From Amycolatopsis tucumanensis (GTDB lineage: Bacteria; Actinomycetota; Actinomycetes; Mycobacteriales; Pseudonocardiaceae), in contig NZ_JAKGSD010000006.1 in NCBI RefSeq assembly GCF_021654135.1, positions 1 to 64,000 on the forward strand: DNA of 64,000 nucleotides, written 5' to 3'. Position numbers and translations under genes: made by a program. Shown here one piece after another: positions 34,234 through 42,796 of this stretch; position 1 is the first letter of the stretch; every line of letters starts with the position of its first letter. Below the pieces are notes generated by a model, which did not search any database, was not told where the DNA came from, and saw only the letters and a program-made list of their open reading frames with translations.

Positions 34234-34871
34234 GCAGCGGCGGCCTTCTGCAACGCCGCGACCTCACGCTCCAGCGCGTCGACCACGGGCGCCTGGACCG
34301 GGTGCCCGGCGGTCGCCATCCAGTTCGCCAGCATCCGGTGCCCGCCCTGCGTCAGCACCGACTCGGGGTGGAACTGCACGCCCTCGACCGGCAGCTCGCG
34401 GTGCCGCATGCCCATCACCACACCGGACTCGGTGCGCGCGGTGACCTCGAAGGAGTCCGGGATCGTCTCCGGCAGCACGGTCAGCGAGTGGTAGCGGGTC
34501 GCGGTGAACGGGTCGGGCAGGCCGGCCAGCACGCCGCTGCCCTCGTGGTGCACCTGGCTGGTCTTGCCGTGCAGCAGCTCCGGCGCGCGGTCCACCGTCG
34601 CGCCCCACGCCACGCCGATCGCCTGGTGGCCGAGGCAGACGCCGAGCATCGGGGTGTGAGTGTCGGCACACTTGCGCACGACGTCGATGCTCTGGCCGGC
34701 GCGCTCCGGCGTGCCCGGGCCGGGCGAGACGAGCACCCCATCGAACTCCGGCACGCGGTCGAGGTCGACGACGTCGTTGCGCCAGACAGTGCATTCGTTG
34801 CCGAGCTGGGCCAGGTACTGGACCAGGTTGTAGACGAAGCTGTCGTAGTTGTCGACGACCAATACGCGCAT
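34230..34871 (-). CDS. pabA: Glutamine amidotransferase, PabA/TrpG
   Basis: A 213-residue class I glutamine amidotransferase that supplies ammonia for p-aminobenzoate (folate) and possibly anthranilate synthesis. The triad is visible: Cys79 in GVCLGHQ, and His/Glu in QFHPES. The oxyanion segment is SPGPGTPE. Its place near pknB matches mycobacterial Rv0013 (trpG/pabA). The synthase component I is not in the window. Confidence 0.94.
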   Translation of the reverse strand: MRVLVVDNYDSFVYNLVQYLAQLGNECTVWRNDVVDLDRVPEFDGVLVSPGPGTPERAGQSIDVVRKCADTHTPMLGVCLGHQAIGVAWGATVDRAPELLHGKTSQVHHEGSGVLAGLPDPFTATRYHSLTVLPETIPDSFEVTARTESGVVMGMRHRELPVEGVQFHPESVLTQGGHRMLANWMATAGHPVQAPVVDALEREVAALQKAAAA

Positions 34872-34922
34872 GCCGCCCAGCGTACCGGCGTCCACATGGT
34901 GGACCGCAATTCATATCACAGT

Positions 34923-34941
34923 GAAAGTAAGGGTCACCTAT
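34923..34941 (+). promoter_or_regulatory. Possible DtxR/IdeR-like iron box
   Basis: GAAAGTAAGGGTCACCTAT upstream of the ferredoxin reductase start matches about 12 of 19 positions of the actinobacterial iron-box consensus, best in the right half (GTCACCTA). This is a weak match and may be chance. Confidence 0.25.
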
Positions 34942-34948
34942 CTTTACC

Positions 34949-36304
34949 GTGGCAAGGGTGAGCCGTAGTCCTCTTCGCGTCGCCATCATGGGCGCCGGCC
35001 CCGCCGGCATCTACGCCGCCGACATCCTCGACAAGTCCGACGCCGACGTCAGCATCGACATCTTCGAACGCATGCCGGCGCCGTTCGGGCTGATCCGGTA
35101 CGGCGTCGCGCCCGACCACCCGCGCATCAAGGGCATCGTCACCGCGCTGCACAAGGTGCTCGACCGGCCCGGCATCCGCCTGCTCGGCAACGTCGACTAC
35201 GGCACCGACATCAAGCTGGACGACCTGCGCGAGTTCTACGACGCAGTCATCTTCGCCACCGGCGCGATGAGCGACCGCGCGCTGAACATCCCGGGCGTCG
35301 ACCTGCCCGGCAGCTACGGCGCCGCGGACTTCGTGTCCTGGTACGACGGCCACCCGGACGTCCCGCGCACCTGGCCGCTGGACGCGACCAGCGTCGCCGT
35401 CCTCGGTGTCGGCAACGTCGCGCTGGACGTCGCCCGGGTGCTCGCGAAGACCGCGGACGAGCTGCTGACCACCGACATCCCGCCGAACGTGTACGAGGGC
35501 CTGAAGTCGAGCAAGGTCACCGACGTGCACGTGTTCGGCCGCCGCGGGCCCGCCCAGGCCAAGTTCACCCCGCTCGAGCTGCGCGAGCTGGACCACTCGC
35601 CGAACGTCGAGGTCATCGTCTACCCCGAGGACATCGAGTTCGACGACGGCTCGATCGCCGCGATCCGCGCCTCCAAGCAGGTCGACATGGTGGTCAAGAC
35701 GCTCCAGGAGTGGGCGATCCGCGACCAGGGCGACCGGCCGAAGCGGCTGCACCTGCACTTCTTCCACTCGCCGACGGAGATCCTCGGCGACGACCGGGTC
35801 ACCGGCCTGCGCACCGAGCGCACCGAGCTGACCGGCGACGGCAACGTCCGCGGCACCGGCGAGTTCCACGACTGGGACGTCCAGGCCGTGTACCGCGCGG
35901 TCGGCTACCTGTCGTCCGAGCTGCCGGAGATCCCGTTCGACCACGACAGCGGCACGGTCCCAAACGAGGGCGGCCGAGTGCTGGACATCGACGGGGACCA
36001 GGTGCCGGGCGTGTACGTGACCGGCTGGATCAAGCGCGGCCCGGTCGGCCTGATCGGCCACACCAAGGGCGACGCGGCCGAGACGATCCGCAACCTGCTG
36101 GCCGACGCGGACCAGCTGACCGCGCCGGAGCAGGCCGACCCGGACGCGATCACGTCGTTCCTCGCCGACCGCGGCGTCCCGTTCACCACCTGGGAAGGCT
36201 GGGGCAAGCTGGACGCGCACGAACGCGCCCTGGGCGAGCCGCAGGGCCGTGAGCGCGTGAAGGTCGTGGAGCGCGAGGAGATGATCCGCGTCTCGCGCGG
36301 CTAG
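34949..36304 (+). CDS. NADPH-ferredoxin reductase (FprA-like)
   Basis: A 451-residue adrenodoxin-reductase-type flavoprotein moving electrons between NADPH and ferredoxin, typically for cytochromes P450 or iron metabolism. The FAD fold has GAGPAGIYAAD near residue 13, the family loop PFGLIRYGVAPDHPR follows, and the NADP domain has GVGNVALDVARVL. VTGWIKRGPVGLIGHTKGDA is the C-terminal FAD-contact signature. GTG start; the divergent pabA start lies 77 bp away. It interlocks with the convergent small membrane gene by 4 bp. Confidence 0.93.
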   Translation: MARVSRSPLRVAIMGAGPAGIYAADILDKSDADVSIDIFERMPAPFGLIRYGVAPDHPRIKGIVTALHKVLDRPGIRLLGNVDYGTDIKLDDLREFYDAVIFATGAMSDRALNIPGVDLPGSYGAADFVSWYDGHPDVPRTWPLDATSVAVLGVGNVALDVARVLAKTADELLTTDIPPNVYEGLKSSKVTDVHVFGRRGPAQAKFTPLELRELDHSPNVEVIVYPEDIEFDDGSIAAIRASKQVDMVVKTLQEWAIRDQGDRPKRLHLHFFHSPTEILGDDRVTGLRTERTELTGDGNVRGTGEFHDWDVQAVYRAVGYLSSELPEIPFDHDSGTVPNEGGRVLDIDGDQVPGVYVTGWIKRGPVGLIGHTKGDAAETIRNLLADADQLTAPEQADPDAITSFLADRGVPFTTWEGWGKLDAHERALGEPQGRERVKVVEREEMIRVSRG

Positions 36305-36456
36305 TTCACCGACACCTGGTTGAACGGGAGCATCGGCTCCAGCCAGGGGAACACGACGAACAGCAGCAACGCGATCACGCCGAGCACCAGCACGAGCGCG
36401 ATCAGGGCCCGGACCGCGACCGGTCCGGGCAGCTTGCGCCAGATCCAGCCGTACAT
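36301..36456 (-). CDS. Small membrane protein (51 aa)
   Basis: A 51-residue protein with a basic N-terminus (MYGWIWRKLPG), one transmembrane helix (about 16-38) and a short extracytoplasmic tail. The ATG overlaps the sortase stop as TGATG, so it is translationally coupled to it. I do not recognise a named family; small proteins of this kind often follow the class E sortase gene. It may assist the sortase. Confidence 0.75.
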   Translation of the reverse strand: MYGWIWRKLPGPVAVRALIALVLVLGVIALLLFVVFPWLEPMLPFNQVSVN

Positions 36457-37292
36457 CACACGCCTCCGATCGCCTGCAGCAGCTGTTCGTAGGTGGCACC
36501 CGGGGTCTTCGGGTACTGGTTGGTCAGCACCGCGTGCACGATCAGCCGCTGCTTGTCGGAGAACCGCGGGTGGCAGGTGGTCAGCGTGAGCAGGGCGACC
36601 TGCTGGGCCGTCGGCAGCACGTCGGCGGTCTGGTGCGGCACCGGCGCGACCACCTCGCCCTGGTCCGGCCGCACGATCTCCCGGCCGAAGGTGCGGCCGT
36701 ACGGGCCGCCGTCCGGCGCGTCCGTGCGCAGCGTGCCGACGTTCGCGCACTGCGGCCGCGCCGCCTTGTCCGCGTTCCAGTTCGCGAGCTCGTCGGAGTG
36801 CGGCAGGACGCGGTAGACGAAGAAGTCGCTCTGGGTCTCGATCACGATCGCGTCGCACGAGGCGAGCAGGTCGAGGTCGTTGAACGGGGCGCCCTTGCCG
36901 ACGCGGTGCCCGGCGACGGCGAAGTTCCCCGGCTCGCCCGGCAGCGCGGTGCCCTTGTAGTGCCCCGGCCCGACTTCGAGCGCCTTCGCGTCGGTGCCCT
37001 CCTGGATCGTGAAGTGGTAGTCCGCGCCGAAGCTCGGGATGTACATCTTCGCGAACGCCTCGCCGTCGATCAGGTCGGCGTGCAGCGTGCGGCCCTGCGC
37101 CCAGTCCTGGTCCAGCGCCACCGTCGCGCTGGCCTGCTTGCGCGCGGAGAACAGGTCCGTGACGTAGAGCTCGTAGACCACGAACAGGAGCACGACGAGT
37201 CCGGCGGTGATCAGCAGTTCGCCGATCGTCCGCACGGTCCTGGCGAAACCGCCACCGGACTTCTGCGGTGGCGGGGCGTCGAGGACTGCCAC
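36456..37292 (-). CDS. Class E sortase
   Basis: A 278-residue membrane-anchored transpeptidase with a TM helix at about 24-44 and an extracytoplasmic sortase barrel. The catalytic residues are His129 (AGHR), Cys240 (TLTTC) and Arg249. The TLTTC signature marks class E, which attaches LAXTG-type surface proteins in actinobacteria. Syntenic with Rv0012 region of Mycobacterium. GTG start after GAGAGGAG; divergent from crgA. Confidence 0.93.
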   Translation of the reverse strand: MAVLDAPPPQKSGGGFARTVRTIGELLITAGLVVLLFVVYELYVTDLFSARKQASATVALDQDWAQGRTLHADLIDGEAFAKMYIPSFGADYHFTIQEGTDAKALEVGPGHYKGTALPGEPGNFAVAGHRVGKGAPFNDLDLLASCDAIVIETQSDFFVYRVLPHSDELANWNADKAARPQCANVGTLRTDAPDGGPYGRTFGREIVRPDQGEVVAPVPHQTADVLPTAQQVALLTLTTCHPRFSDKQRLIVHAVLTNQYPKTPGATYEQLLQAIGGV

Positions 37293-37384
37293 GCGCGCTC
37301 CTCTCTCGGGGACGCTTACGTTAACGTGTGAGGTAGGAGGTGGATGCGCACCACCTGGCCAAACCCGAACACCGCGAGGTTCCG

Positions 37385-37651
37385 ATGCCCAAGTCCAAGG
37401 TCCGCAAGAAGACGGCTTACACGCCGCCGGCCGATCGGCGCACGCCGGTCAAGGTGCGTGCCGCTGGGCCGTCCAGCCTGATCTACAAGATCGTGATGTT
37501 CGGGCTGATGCTGCTCGGCCTGGTCTGGCTCGTCGTGAACTACATCGCGGGCGACAAGATCCCGTTCATGGCGGACCTCGGCAACGGAAACTTCGCGGTC
37601 GGCTTCGCGTTGATGATCGTCGGTCTGCTCATGACGATGCGCTGGCGCTGA
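37385..37651 (+). CDS. crgA: CrgA cell-division protein
   Basis: An 88-residue protein with a basic N-terminal tail (PKSKVRKK) and two transmembrane helices (about 33-52 and 67-84) with a short loop. This is the full length of the CrgA family, which recruits PBPs and divisome proteins and modulates FtsZ in actinobacteria. Its place between sortase and the PH-like gene is the conserved order. ATG chosen at the family N-terminus. Confidence 0.95.
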   Translation: MPKSKVRKKTAYTPPADRRTPVKVRAAGPSSLIYKIVMFGLMLLGLVWLVVNYIAGDKIPFMADLGNGNFAVGFALMIVGLLMTMRWR

Positions 37652-37720
37652 GCGGAAGATCACAGCGATTGCCCCGAACAGCCGCTTGACCACTAATTAC
37701 AGCACTGTGACTTTTCCCCA

Positions 37721-38140
37721 GTGTGGATAACCACTGTGGATAACTCGTCTCCGCACTGGGCTCCGCGACCCGTTCTGGTCGGAGCCGGTTGTGCCGCGGC
37801 CGTTTTCGCGGCGGCCGCGGCGGTACTGGCGAGCGACCGCATGGGCACCGTGTTCTTCGCCGTCGCGGCGATCGCGCTGACCGCGTTGTCCCTGCACGGT
37901 TTGCTCGTCCGCCCCCGTCTCACCGCGGATCCGCGTGGGCTGCGGATCCGCACCACGACGGGAAAACACGACCTGCACTGGCCCGAGGTGACCGCGCGCG
38001 TGCGCACCACGCGCCGCCTCGGCCGCGACTCGGCGACGCTGGAAATCGAAGCGGGCGAGCAGCTGTTCGTCTTCGGCTGGCTCGAACTCGGCGCCGACCC
38101 GCGGGACGTGCTCGACACGCTGACCGCGTTGCGGCCCTAG
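37721..38140 (+). CDS. PH-like domain membrane protein
   Basis: A protein of up to 139 residues with two close membrane helices (about 18-37 and 43-62) and a C-terminal PH-like domain (RPRLTADPRGLRIRTTTGKHDLHWPEV). It corresponds in position and layout to Rv0010c. Function unknown. The start is uncertain: GTG 37721 and GTG 37736 both fall in a pair of DnaA-box-like sequences, so translation may begin later. Confidence 0.8.
   Translation: MWITTVDNSSPHWAPRPVLVGAGCAAAVFAAAAAVLASDRMGTVFFAVAAIALTALSLHGLLVRPRLTADPRGLRIRTTTGKHDLHWPEVTARVRTTRRLGRDSATLEIEAGEQLFVFGWLELGADPRDVLDTLTALRP
37722..37743. promoter_or_regulatory. Two perfect DnaA boxes in tandem
   Basis: TGTGGATAA occurs at 37722-37730 and again at 37735-37743. 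Each is the exact complement of TTATCCACA, the canonical DnaA box, in the same orientation 13 bp apart. They lie at the start of the PH-like gene, about 26 kb from dnaN. Confidence 0.7.
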
Positions 38141-39078
38141 CCGGGAATCCCGCAGTTCAGCTCGTCACCACGGTAGCCGCACACCACGCTCGCCAGCTGC
38201 GCGTCACGCACGAACACCAGCACCAGCAACGCGATCAGCAGCACCGCCACCGCGCCGCCCTGCCAGTACTGGCGCCCCTTCGCCGGGGCGTACACCATCG
38301 CCGCCGTGACGAGCGCGCCGACGACCAGGCCACCGAGGTGGCCGAGCAACGAGATGTTCGGCAGCGACACGGTGATGATCAGGTTCAGCACGATCGTGCC
38401 GATCGCGTACGCCGGGTTCAGCCGCAGCCGGATGACGGCGACGAGCATCGCGCCCAGCAATCCGTAGATGGCACCGGACGCCCCCGCCGTGCCCCGGTCG
38501 ACCCCGTCGAACAGGTACACCGCCACCGCGCCGCCCAGCAGCGACACCAGGTACAGCGCCGTGAAGCGCACGCGCCCCAGCAGCGTCTCCATGTCGCGGC
38601 CGAGGATCCACAGGGCGAGCATGTTGACCGCGAGGTGGATGGGGCCGTAGTGCAGGAAGCCGGACATGACCAGCCGCCACCACTCGTCTTCGCCCGCGAT
38701 CGCCAGCGGCCACAACACCCCGTCGCCGAACAGTGGCGCGGTGTCGTTGCGGGTCAGGCTGCCCGCCTGCGACACCGTGACCACGTACGCCAGCACGTTG
38801 AGCACGATGAGGATCGGCGTGACCACCGGCCGGTGCGAAACCTGGGCGCCGGCGACCGTGCGCGGCGTGTAGCGCTGGACGTTCTGCTCGCGCCGCCCGG
38901 TCTGCACGCAGTCGATGCACTGGTAGCCGACCGAGGCCTCACGCAGGCAGTCCGGGCACGCCGGACGGCCACACCGGACACAGCTGAGCCCGGTGGGGCG
39001 CGACGGGTGCCACCAGCAACCGGGCAGGGCCGACTGCTGGGGCGGCTGCGAGGCAGGCGGGTGGGGAGGCATGTTCAC
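38137..39078 (-). CDS. Rhomboid-family intramembrane serine protease
   Basis: A 313-residue protein. The N-terminal Cys/His zinc-ribbon-like region (C21, H24, C33, C36, C41, C44, C54, C57) is followed by a rhomboid core with six or seven helices, GFLHYGPIHLAVNM, catalytic Ser201 in GASGAIYG and His247 in GHLGG. It cleaves membrane proteins within the bilayer; substrates unknown. The GTG is preferred because GGAGG lies 4 nt upstream; an ATG two codons later is possible. Conserved neighbour of ppiA. Confidence 0.93.
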   Translation of the reverse strand: MNMPPHPPASQPPQQSALPGCWWHPSRPTGLSCVRCGRPACPDCLREASVGYQCIDCVQTGRREQNVQRYTPRTVAGAQVSHRPVVTPILIVLNVLAYVVTVSQAGSLTRNDTAPLFGDGVLWPLAIAGEDEWWRLVMSGFLHYGPIHLAVNMLALWILGRDMETLLGRVRFTALYLVSLLGGAVAVYLFDGVDRGTAGASGAIYGLLGAMLVAVIRLRLNPAYAIGTIVLNLIITVSLPNISLLGHLGGLVVGALVTAAMVYAPAKGRQYWQGGAVAVLLIALLVLVFVRDAQLASVVCGYRGDELNCGIPG

Positions 39079-39100
39079 GATGCCTCCAACCTACCCTGGC

Positions 39101-39652
39101 TCAGCCTGCGCGTTCGATGTCGATCTTCTCGATGACGACGTCCTGCAGCGGCTTGTCCGCCGGGCCGGTCGCGGTGTTCGCGATCGAGTCCACGACGTCG
39201 CGCGACTGCTGGTCGGCGACCTCGCCGAAGATCGTGTGCTTGAAGTTCAGGTGCGGCGTCTTTGCCACGGTGATGAAGAACTGCGAGCCGTTGGTGCCCG
39301 GTCCCGCGTTCGCCATCGCCAGCAGGTACGGCCGGTCGAACTGGAGTTCGGGGTGGAACTCGTCGCCGAACTGGTAGCCGGGGCCGCCGCGGCCGGTGCC
39401 GGTCGGGTCGCCGCCCTGGATCATGAAGCCCGAGATGACGCGGTGGAAGATCGCGCCGTCGTAGAACGGGCCGGAGTTCTCGCCCTTGGCGTTCGGGCGC
39501 TGGTACTCCTTCGTGCCCTCCGCGAGGCCGACGAAGTTGGCCACCGTCTTGGGGGCGTGATCAGGGAAAAGGTTGATCCGGATGTCCCCGGCGTTGGTGT
39601 GCAGGACGGCGGTCGCCTTCGCACCAACGAGGGATTCACTGCTCTGGGTCAC
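39101..39652 (-). CDS. ppiA: Cyclophilin-type peptidyl-prolyl isomerase
   Basis: A 183-residue cytoplasmic cyclophilin. Active-site residues are in IFHRVISGFMIQGGDPTGTG, the Gln/Phe core in NGSQFFITVAKTPHLN, and HTIFGEV. It isomerises prolyl bonds. Position matches Rv0009 (ppiA). The GTG start is chosen at the family N-terminus; the longer frame upstream includes an unrelated extension. Confidence 0.94.
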   Translation of the reverse strand: MTQSSESLVGAKATAVLHTNAGDIRINLFPDHAPKTVANFVGLAEGTKEYQRPNAKGENSGPFYDGAIFHRVISGFMIQGGDPTGTGRGGPGYQFGDEFHPELQFDRPYLLAMANAGPGTNGSQFFITVAKTPHLNFKHTIFGEVADQQSRDVVDSIANTATGPADKPLQDVVIEKIDIERAG

Positions 39653-39749
39653 CGCTTCATCGTGCCATCCGCAGCGAGATCGGCCGGAAACGGGCAGGAT
39701 GGTTACGGGGATGGAACGTGAGACGAAACGATTGTCGAGGTGAAAGGCC

Positions 39750-40352
39750 ATGACCCGAGCTGCGGACTCGGTGGGTGAGTCGGTCAAGGCCGGCTTGCTC
39801 GGCCTGAGCAAGCGGGCCGTCGAGGTCGGCAAGGCAGGCGCCGAGGTGACCGCTCAGGCCGCCCATGCGGCCGAGAAACGGCTTTCCGAGAGCACCGAGG
39901 AGGCGCGCAAGGAAGCCGCCAAGCGGGGCCGTCAGGCCCGGAAGGACCTGAGCAGGGCCAGCAAGCAGGCGCGCAAGGAGGCCGCGGCACGGCTCGCCGA
40001 GCTGCGCAAGCCCGGCCGCAAGGCCCGCAAGGCCGCGGTGCAGGCCGCGAAGGCCGCCGGCGAGTCGAAGCGCAAGGCCAAGAAGGACTTCAAGCAGGCG
40101 AAGAAGGACTTCCGGGCCGCGCTGGAGGAGGCGAAGCTGGCCGCCAAGGGCACGAAGAAGAGCCGCAAGTGGCCGCTCTTCCTGGTGCTGGGCGTCCTGG
40201 CCGCGGCGGGCGCCGCGGTCGCGCTGCGTGGCAAGCAGGAGCCGCCGGTGGCCACCGAGCCGCCGCGCGCCGCGCCGAAGCCGGCCACCCCTGAGTCGAC
40301 GGCGAACGGCCAGCACGCGCCGAGCCCGTCACCCGCGGAAAAGCAGAACTGA
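39750..40352 (+). CDS. Lys/Ala-rich coiled-coil protein with one membrane helix
   Basis: A 200-residue protein. Residues about 40-135 are a highly charged Lys/Ala/Arg/Glu helix resembling histone H1-like tails (KRKAKKDFKQAKKDF); a single hydrophobic helix follows at about 142-158 (WPLFLVLGVLAAAGAAVAL) and a Pro/Ala-rich tail ends it. With the basic coil inside, it could tether nucleic acid or acidic partners to the membrane. I recognise no named family. Confidence 0.75.
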   Translation: MTRAADSVGESVKAGLLGLSKRAVEVGKAGAEVTAQAAHAAEKRLSESTEEARKEAAKRGRQARKDLSRASKQARKEAAARLAELRKPGRKARKAAVQAAKAAGESKRKAKKDFKQAKKDFRAALEEAKLAAKGTKKSRKWPLFLVLGVLAAAGAAVALRGKQEPPVATEPPRAAPKPATPESTANGQHAPSPSPAEKQN

Positions 40353-40369
40353 CACGTTCCACCGGAGGT

Positions 40370-40394
40370 GCCGCTCGGCTCTGAGCCGAGCGGC
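40370..40394 (+). terminator. Hairpin after the Lys-rich gene
   Basis: Perfect 12-bp arms GCCGCTCGGCTC / GAGCCGAGCGGC with a one-base centre lie 18 bp after the stop. There is no T run, so it is an intrinsic-like hairpin of the kind common in GC-rich actinobacteria. Confidence 0.6.
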
Positions 40395-40439
40395 GCTTCC
40401 GCCTGCGCGGGCGACGTCCGCGGGATGCCCGCACATGCG

Positions 40440-40482
40440 AAAACGGCCGCTTTCCCTACTGGTACCGAAGGGAAAACGGCCG
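40440..40482 (-). terminator. Terminator of the DUF6918-like gene
   Basis: On the minus strand CGGCCG-TTTTCCCT ... AGGGAAA-G-CGGCCG forms a 13-bp stem with one internal mismatch and is followed by TTTT. It lies about 20 bp downstream of the gene ending at 40503. The sequence also appears as a direct repeat AAAACGGCCGCTT (40440-40452 and 40473-40485). Confidence 0.75.
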
Positions 40483-40502
40483 CTTCGCGCGCGTGGCCTG
40501 CC

Positions 40503-40955
40503 TCAGGCGGCGGCCGCGTGCTTGTCGATCAGCTTGCCCAGGCGGGGCAGCGCCTCCTCGACGTTCTTCTTGCCGTTCGGGCGCAGCTTCTCGTAGACCT
40601 TCTTGATGCTGTCGCGGCTGCTCTTGGCGGCGCGCGCGTCGGTCACGCCCAGCAGCGCGTCGGCGGCCTGGTCACCACGGCTGGACAGGTAGGCGCCGAA
40701 GTCGCCGCCACCCTGGCCCTTGAAGTCGGCGTAGAACGGCTCGAGCGCGGCGGTGAAGTCGTCGAGCAGGCTGTCGACGGCGGAGCCGATGATGCCCGGC
40801 TTGATCTTCTTGACCGCGGCGAAGCCGGTCTTGATGACGGCGCCGGACACGCCGCCCTTGTCCGAGACCTCTTCGTCGACCAGCGTCTCCAGGTCGGTCA
40901 CAACGGCCGGACGCCTGCTGGAGTCGAGCAGGATTTCCTTGAGGGTGTCAGCCAC
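40503..40955 (-). CDS. Conserved hypothetical protein (DUF6918-like)
   Basis: A 150-residue all-alpha soluble protein opening ADTLKEILLDSSRRPAVV and containing LVDEEVSDKGGVSGAVIKTG and a Lys-rich C-terminal helix. Similar proteins occur across mycobacteria and relatives; their function is not established. GTG at 40955 is chosen because the family begins there and the longer frame runs into a non-conserved leader. Monocistronic, with a terminator downstream. Confidence 0.8.
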   Translation of the reverse strand: MADTLKEILLDSSRRPAVVTDLETLVDEEVSDKGGVSGAVIKTGFAAVKKIKPGIIGSAVDSLLDDFTAALEPFYADFKGQGGGDFGAYLSSRGDQAADALLGVTDARAAKSSRDSIKKVYEKLRPNGKKNVEEALPRLGKLIDKHAAAA

Positions 40956-41116
40956 GAATGTCTGTCCTTCTTCACATCGAGGTACACGGGGGGCTTCTCG
41001 CAGCCCGTGGCACGGCGCCGGCCGCAGGTCTCGACCGAACGCGTGCTGGTCCTCCCCCGGCTGCGAGGTGCGATCAGGGTAATACAAGATCAACTTGACA
41101 CTGCACCCTGGCGGCC

Positions 41117-41632
41117 TTAAAGCCGCGAGATCGCCTGCCGGGCAACGGTTCTCGCCTTCACCGTCTGTTGCTGATCGGTGGTCACCACGACGGCCGTACC
41201 GCCCTTGGCCACGGCATATACCGCGCCGTCCGGTTTCGCTGCGTAACCGCCCTGCCACCCTGGCGGATCAGTCGCGGGGTTGCTCGTGGCCACCGGGGCC
41301 GCCTGGTCGACGATCGCCTTCGCCACCGCCGGATCGCCGGTGTAGACGCGCACGGTCAGCTGGAGCTTCCCGGAGCGCGCGTAGAAGAAGCACGTCGGGT
41401 GCGGCTGGTCGGCGGAGACCTCCACCTTCGACACCCGCTGCCCGTTGGCGTCCGCGACGAACGAGTTCTCCAGGTACGGGCAGGGCGCGGCACGGGCCGG
41501 CGTGGGCTCCGGCGGCAGCTGCACGGCGGTCGTCGCCGGCGCGCTCGGGGACGGCGGCGTCTCCGGAGCCTGCTGGGCGGCACAACCGGCCAACGCGGCG
41601 GCCGCGATCAGGGCGGGCAGAACTCGTCGCAT
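41117..41632 (-). CDS. DUF2020-like lipoprotein
   Basis: A 171-residue predicted lipoprotein with lipobox LAGC (about residues 14-17) followed by a Pro/Ala-rich linker and a small domain with APCPYLENSFVADANGQRV and CFFYARSGKLQLTVRVY. DUF2020-type domains are found in secreted actinobacterial proteins of unknown role. The ATG directly before the signal peptide is chosen. Divergent from the carboxypeptidase gene across 99 bp. Confidence 0.8.
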   Translation of the reverse strand: MRRVLPALIAAAALAGCAAQQAPETPPSPSAPATTAVQLPPEPTPARAAPCPYLENSFVADANGQRVSKVEVSADQPHPTCFFYARSGKLQLTVRVYTGDPAVAKAIVDQAAPVATSNPATDPPGWQGGYAAKPDGAVYAVAKGGTAVVVTTDQQQTVKARTVARQAISRL

Positions 41633-41731
41633 AACCCGATCAGTCAACCACCCGGCGCCCGCCGGGTTGTGGCGGGCGCGCCGCTACAGCAGGGTAGAAG
41701 GCACTACTCTACGTGTTCGTTCGGAGGCGAA

Positions 41732-42763
41732 ATGTATTCACGTCGGGCCGCCGGTGGCGTGCTCGCCCTGGTGACCGGAGCCGCCCTGCTGGCCGGGACC
41801 GCGCCCGCGCAGGCCGTCGCGGCCGAATTCCCGGCCGGCGACGAGGGCTACCACACCTACGCCGAGGTCACGACGGAACTGCAGAAGGCGACCGCGAACC
41901 ACCCGGACATCGCGGTGCTCTCCAGCGTGGGCAAGTCCTACGAGGGCCGCGAGCTGAACCTGGTGAAGATCAGCGACAACGCCGCCGCCGACGAGGGCGA
42001 GCCCGAGGTGCTGTTCACCTGCAACCAGCACGCCCGCGAGCACCTGACCACCGAGATGTGCCTGCACATCGTGCAGCGCTTCACCGACGGCTACGCGACC
42101 GACCCGCACATCCGCTCGCTGGTCGACGGCCACGTGATCTGGGTGATCCCGAACGTCAACCCGGACGGCTCGGAGTACGACATCTCGGACACCGACTACA
42201 AGTACTGGCGCAAGAACCGCAGGCCCGTGGACGGCGGCAAGATCGGCACCGACCTCAACCGCAACTGGGGCTACAAGTGGGGCTGCTGCGACGGCTCCAG
42301 CACGCGGCCCGCCTCGGACACCTACCGCGGCCCGTCGGCCTTCTCCGAGCCGGAGACGCAGGCCGTGTCGAGGTTCGTCGACTCCCGCGCGGCGGGCGGG
42401 AAGCAGCGGATCAAGGCGCACATCGACTTCCACACCTACTCCGAGCTGGTGCTCTGGCCGTTCGGGCACACCGAGGAGGACATCGGCGAGGGCATGACGG
42501 CCGAGGACAACGCCCGCTTCCGCGACATCGGACAGCGCATGGCGGCGACCAACGGGTACACCGCCCAGCAGTCCAGCGATCTCTACGTCACCGACGGTGA
42601 CATCAACGACTGGATGTGGGGCACCCACAAGATCCTGACGTTCACCTTCGAGATGTACCCGACGAGCCCGTTCCCCGGCTTCTACCCGCCGGACGAGGAC
42701 ATCGTGCGGGAGACGACCCGCAACGACGCGGCCGTGGACATCCTGATCTCCGAGGCGCGCTAG
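41732..42763 (+). CDS. Secreted M14 zinc carboxypeptidase
   Basis: A 343-residue enzyme. The signal peptide covers about 1-30 (AQAVA cleavage region). The zinc ligands are His100 and Glu103 (NQHAREH) and His234 (HIDFHTY); the catalytic Glu307 lies in FTFEMYP; substrate-binding Asn/Arg are in DLNRNWGYKWG. An adjacent Cys pair (GCCDG) is present. It removes C-terminal residues from peptides outside the cell. GGAGG precedes the ATG. Confidence 0.94.
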   Translation: MYSRRAAGGVLALVTGAALLAGTAPAQAVAAEFPAGDEGYHTYAEVTTELQKATANHPDIAVLSSVGKSYEGRELNLVKISDNAAADEGEPEVLFTCNQHAREHLTTEMCLHIVQRFTDGYATDPHIRSLVDGHVIWVIPNVNPDGSEYDISDTDYKYWRKNRRPVDGGKIGTDLNRNWGYKWGCCDGSSTRPASDTYRGPSAFSEPETQAVSRFVDSRAAGGKQRIKAHIDFHTYSELVLWPFGHTEEDIGEGMTAEDNARFRDIGQRMAATNGYTAQQSSDLYVTDGDINDWMWGTHKILTFTFEMYPTSPFPGFYPPDEDIVRETTRNDAAVDILISEAR

Positions 42764-42796
42764 ACAATCGATCCAGGTTTTGTACATCATGCCCAG

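Noticed and set aside
37318..37327. Palindrome ACGTTAACGT in the sortase-crgA intergenic region
   Set aside because: Only 10 bp and not matched to a known regulator; it could be a binding site but is too short to claim.
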